Source: Methanoflorens sp963701995 (GTDB lineage Archaea; Halobacteriota; Bog-38; Methanoflorentales; Methanoflorentaceae). From it: a stretch of 64,000 bases of DNA. The position numbers were made by a program, and so were the translations under genes. The stretch is from positions 1,674,001 to 1,738,000 of the forward strand of contig OY969693.1 of the NCBI GenBank assembly GCA_963701995.1, written 5' to 3'. Positions 61,812 to 64,000 of the stretch are shown piece after piece. How positions within the stretch are numbered: the stretch's first letter is position 1; each line of letters opens with the position of its first letter. The notes under the pieces are model-generated. The model was not told the DNA's origin and searched no databases. It saw only the letters and a list, made by a program, of their open reading frames with translations.

Positions 61812-62846
61812 ATGTCTGTACTTCCAGCACACCAGACGACCATGATGGGCAGCATGCCCCATTTGACCCCCAAGGAGGCTCTTCAAGCGCTTGAACAAGT
61901 TCCACTCACTATTCCAGCCTGGCCGCAGTTGCCGAGACGGTCATTTAAGGAAGCCATAATTCCTCAGTACACCGAAGCGTTTCCGGGTATTCGAGTTGAT
62001 GAGGTCGCGAAGCGCATCTGGGTGCAGGTTGGTGACGACCTGCCCAACGCCATGGTTGAGTTTTATGAACACCTTGTCGCGGAGCATGTGGACGCCTTTG
62101 CGATTTCCGAAGAGTACGCCGCCGGCCTGCACGGTATGTTGCGACAGTTGGCCGCTGCCAATATGAAACTTCCATTTCTGAAAGGGCAGGTTACAGGCCC
62201 CTTTACGTTCGGTTTAGGGCTGGCGGATCAGGAACGCCGCTCGGTCTGGTTCGACGAACAATATCGCGACATTGTGCTGAAAGGTCTGGGCATGAAGGCG
62301 CTCTGGCAAATTCAGCAATTGCAGCCCTACACTGAGCAAGTGGTGATCTTCTTCGATGAGCCGGTGCTTTCCGCGTTAGGCACGGCCGCATACATGATGA
62401 TTCAGGATGAAGATGTGATTAATGGACTGAATGAAGTCTTTGAAATTTCTCACAATGCCGGCGCGTTGGTGGGCGTTCATTGCTGCGGCAACATGGATTG
62501 GGGCCTGCTTGCCAGTACCAAGATCAACATCATTGCCTTTGACGCGTATTTTTATGGCGCTAAAGTGGCGCTCTATCCTGACAAAATTCAGGCCTTTTTG
62601 GAACGCGGCGGGATCTTGGCTTCCGGCCTGGTGCCGACCGGTGACGTCGAGAAACTGCGCGCCGAAACGCCCGATAGCCTCAAGCTGAAACACGAAAGCC
62701 TTATCCAGGAATTTGTCGGCAAAGGGATTGCTGAAAATCTGCTACGTGAACAATTTCTTTTCACGCCGTCCTGCGGCATGGGCACACTCTCAGAAAGCGA
62801 TACGGCGATAGTGCTGAAACTGCTTGCTGCCACCCAAACCTTTTAG
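61812..62846 (+). CDS. MetE/UroD-like methyltransfer family protein
   Basis: 344 aa from ATG 61812. The fold is the cobalamin-independent methionine synthase C-terminal / uroporphyrinogen decarboxylase barrel: 'MMGSMPHLTPKEALQAL', 'KGQVTGPFTFGLGL', 'VVIFFDEPVLSALG', 'LVGVHCCGNMDWGLL' (HCCGN, zinc-type Cys) and 'FLFTPSCGMGTLSESD'. It probably handles methyl or corrinoid chemistry. TATA-like TTTATAAC at 61790-61797 lies so close that ATG 61842 may be the true start. Bacterial in style. Confidence 0.82.
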   Translation: MSVLPAHQTTMMGSMPHLTPKEALQALEQVPLTIPAWPQLPRRSFKEAIIPQYTEAFPGIRVDEVAKRIWVQVGDDLPNAMVEFYEHLVAEHVDAFAISEEYAAGLHGMLRQLAAANMKLPFLKGQVTGPFTFGLGLADQERRSVWFDEQYRDIVLKGLGMKALWQIQQLQPYTEQVVIFFDEPVLSALGTAAYMMIQDEDVINGLNEVFEISHNAGALVGVHCCGNMDWGLLASTKINIIAFDAYFYGAKVALYPDKIQAFLERGGILASGLVPTGDVEKLRAETPDSLKLKHESLIQEFVGKGIAENLLREQFLFTPSCGMGTLSESDTAIVLKLLAATQTF

Positions 62847-62908
62847 GATTAGGAGCCGTTCATCGTTCTTTAAACGTAAAATTTTTTTCGATTAATATTG
62901 TTAGAGGC

Positions 62909-63174
62909 TTACGGATCTAGAGAAAATGTCGCCTCGATCCACTCTCTGATTTGTTCGCGCACGTTTCTGAAACGCTCACTGCTTCCTGTCACGGCTGTTG
63001 CTTCGTTGAGGAATCGTGCGTACAAATAGCGAAAACACCCTCACCCGTGCCCCCGATTTCAATAAAGACGTACAGGCTGAAGAGGTTCATCCTAAGCGCC
63101 GTGTCGTCGAGCGAATATTGTACCCAGTTTACGGCCTCAGAACGAGCTCCTGATGGCAATTCTATTTTTGCGCG
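62909..63174 (-). pseudogene. DUF4872-like C-terminal fragment, frameshifted
   Basis: First frame 'PSGARSEAVNWVQYSLDD' and 'LFSLYVFIEIGGTGEGVF', then a one-base slip in a T-run, then 'RYLYARFLNEATAVTGSS' and 'NVREQIREWIEATFSLDP'. The end is typical of the C-terminal domain found with BtrH_N proteins (aminoglycoside-type acyl transfer). No N-terminal part is present. Confidence 0.45.
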
Positions 63175-63360
63175 TTAAAACTGTATAGGTAGCCCTAAAC
63201 TATGTAGAAGATACGTATATTCATCTAAAACGCTTTAAATTAAAAAATAAGCGATAATATTAATTATTCAGCTTTTTTATAAAAATAGACTGCAGGAACT
63301 TTTAAATAGATGCTCGTCGTCGCCTTTAGGTACACTGAACTACCAGACCGAGGTGTTTAG
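63175..63360 (+). promoter_or_regulatory. AT-rich promoter region of the last gene
   Basis: Very AT-rich DNA with two TATA candidates: TTTTTTATAAAAA around 63273-63284 and TTTAAATA at 63301-63308. The second would give a leader of about 30 nt carrying GAGGTG (63350-63355), 5 nt before TTG 63361. Confidence 0.5.
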
Positions 63361-64000
63361 TTGAAATATGCAAAAAGAAAAGCCCTTAGAGTGATTCTTT
63401 TGTTGGCGGCCTCGTCGCTTGTTGCAGGGTTGGTAATCACCCCGGCTGGTGCACAGCCGACCCCCACCATTTATTATTTCCCCCAAGCGGGATCAACGTG
63501 GGTCAACAACGGAGCTGCAGGAACCAGCTATAACGCTTACGTCAGCACCCCTGGCTTATTTCGAACTCAAGCAAATGCACACCCGTATTGGGGTGATATG
63601 GGGCAAAATGATTTTATCTCCATCCCGGCCGGCAGTGCAACAAATAACCAAAACACAGCGTCGTGGGAGATAGGGTTTCATTACACCGGAATGACAGGCC
63701 AGCGCTTCCAAAAAATTTGGGATAAAGCGTATGGCGCTTATATGATTGAAATCGACACCTACAAGGGCCCTAACGAGGGCTACCTTACCATCTACCGTGC
63801 TACGACCGGCGGCAGCGGCGCGCGGTGGTACATACCAACTGACACCGTTCTTCGCGCGGGCCATAATTATTACGTTCAAATTGCGTGGGACTCGCGTGCA
63901 GTCCCGGGAAATGAGCCATATCCAACGATCTGGATTGGTGAGGACGGAAACGCACCAGTGCGACAAACGCATTGGGACGAGACCGGCGGTGCTCTTGAAG
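63361..64000 (+). CDS. Secreted beta-sandwich protein (3' partial)
   Basis: Open to the window end; 213 codons visible. Start TTG is supported by GAGGTG at 5 nt. Signal peptide 'MKYAKRKALRVILLLAASS' up to 'PAGAQP'. The mature part is rich in aromatic residues and Gly ('GSTWVNNGAAGTSYNAYVS', 'QRFQKIWDKAYGAYMIEIDT', 'GHNYYVQIAWDSRAVPGNEP'), which resembles a LamG/concanavalin-like carbohydrate-binding or surface domain. Family not certain. Confidence 0.7.
   Translation, partial: MKYAKRKALRVILLLAASSLVAGLVITPAGAQPTPTIYYFPQAGSTWVNNGAAGTSYNAYVSTPGLFRTQANAHPYWGDMGQNDFISIPAGSATNNQNTASWEIGFHYTGMTGQRFQKIWDKAYGAYMIEIDTYKGPNEGYLTIYRATTGGSGARWYIPTDTVLRAGHNYYVQIAWDSRAVPGNEPYPTIWIGEDGNAPVRQTHWDETGGALE

Noticed and set aside
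62951..63178. 75-codon plus-strand frame
   Set aside because: The opposite strand holds a better-supported gene relic here.
1..64000. CRISPR arrays, rRNA genes, intact insertion sequences
   Set aside because: No regularly spaced repeat series with unique spacers, no rRNA core motifs and no intact transposase were seen; the only repeats are those listed.

Overview
The window comes from a euryarchaeal chromosome, most likely a methanogen or methane-oxidising relative in the broad Methanomicrobia. Archaeal signs are the exosome/proteasome/RNase P superoperon, GatDE, prefoldin, RpoP, Mut7-C RNase, the archaeal CoA enzymes (pantoate kinase, CoaBC) and TATA boxes about 25-35 nt before start codons. 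Methanogenic C1 metabolism is indicated by MptE (methanopterin synthesis) and Ftr (formylmethanofuran:H4MPT formyltransferase). A fasciclin protein with a PGF-CTERM tail fits an archaeosortase lineage. The sequence alone does not fix the genus.

Region 1 (1-35.2 kb) is mostly housekeeping and intact: a sugar nucleotidyltransferase-cupin fusion, a TIM-barrel epimerase, Mut7-C RNase, a dead nikR, then ileS-mptE-ychF. The long plus-strand superoperon follows: L15e, COG1325, Rnp3, Rnp2, PsmA, SBDS, Rrp4, Rrp41, Rrp42, L37Ae, RpoP, Pcc1, prefoldin beta, with many 4-23 nt overlaps. Minus-strand genes come next (NYN, TatD, LeuA/CimA, DUF1614, M20 peptidase, GatE, GatD, ArgH), then coaBC-pantoate kinase, a TRAM protein, a PQQ-type sugar dehydrogenase, two cupredoxin lipoproteins and an HhH-GPD DNA glycosylase.

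Region 2 (about 35.5-46.7 kb) is a decay zone. Many genes carry one or two lesions (methyltransferase, META lipoprotein, TMEM175, metallophosphoesterase), often TGG-to-TAG at tryptophan positions or a slip in a homopolymer. The ftr gene is intact, but the pfkB-like gene after it breaks off at a tyrosine-recombinase relic. A 3' tRNA fragment sits beside a full-length but broken integrase.

Region 3 (about 46.7-64 kb) is accessory DNA. It holds short, often membrane or secreted genes (fasciclin, RDD, ICMT, cupredoxin, MsrAB, cyclophilin, pentapeptide repeat, zinc-ribbon proteins) separated by copies of a 19-21 nt palindrome (GGAGCC-spacer-GGCTCC). Three of these palindromes are joined at nearly fixed spacing to a short piece of the integrase C-terminus. 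One gene exists in two apparently identical 514-bp copies 11.2 kb apart, the second lying between two palindromes. The arrangement resembles a decayed, palindrome-punctuated cassette array linked to a tyrosine recombinase, and is the strongest candidate here for an undescribed system. Two tiny paralogous membrane proteins (36 and 39 aa) also appear in this region.
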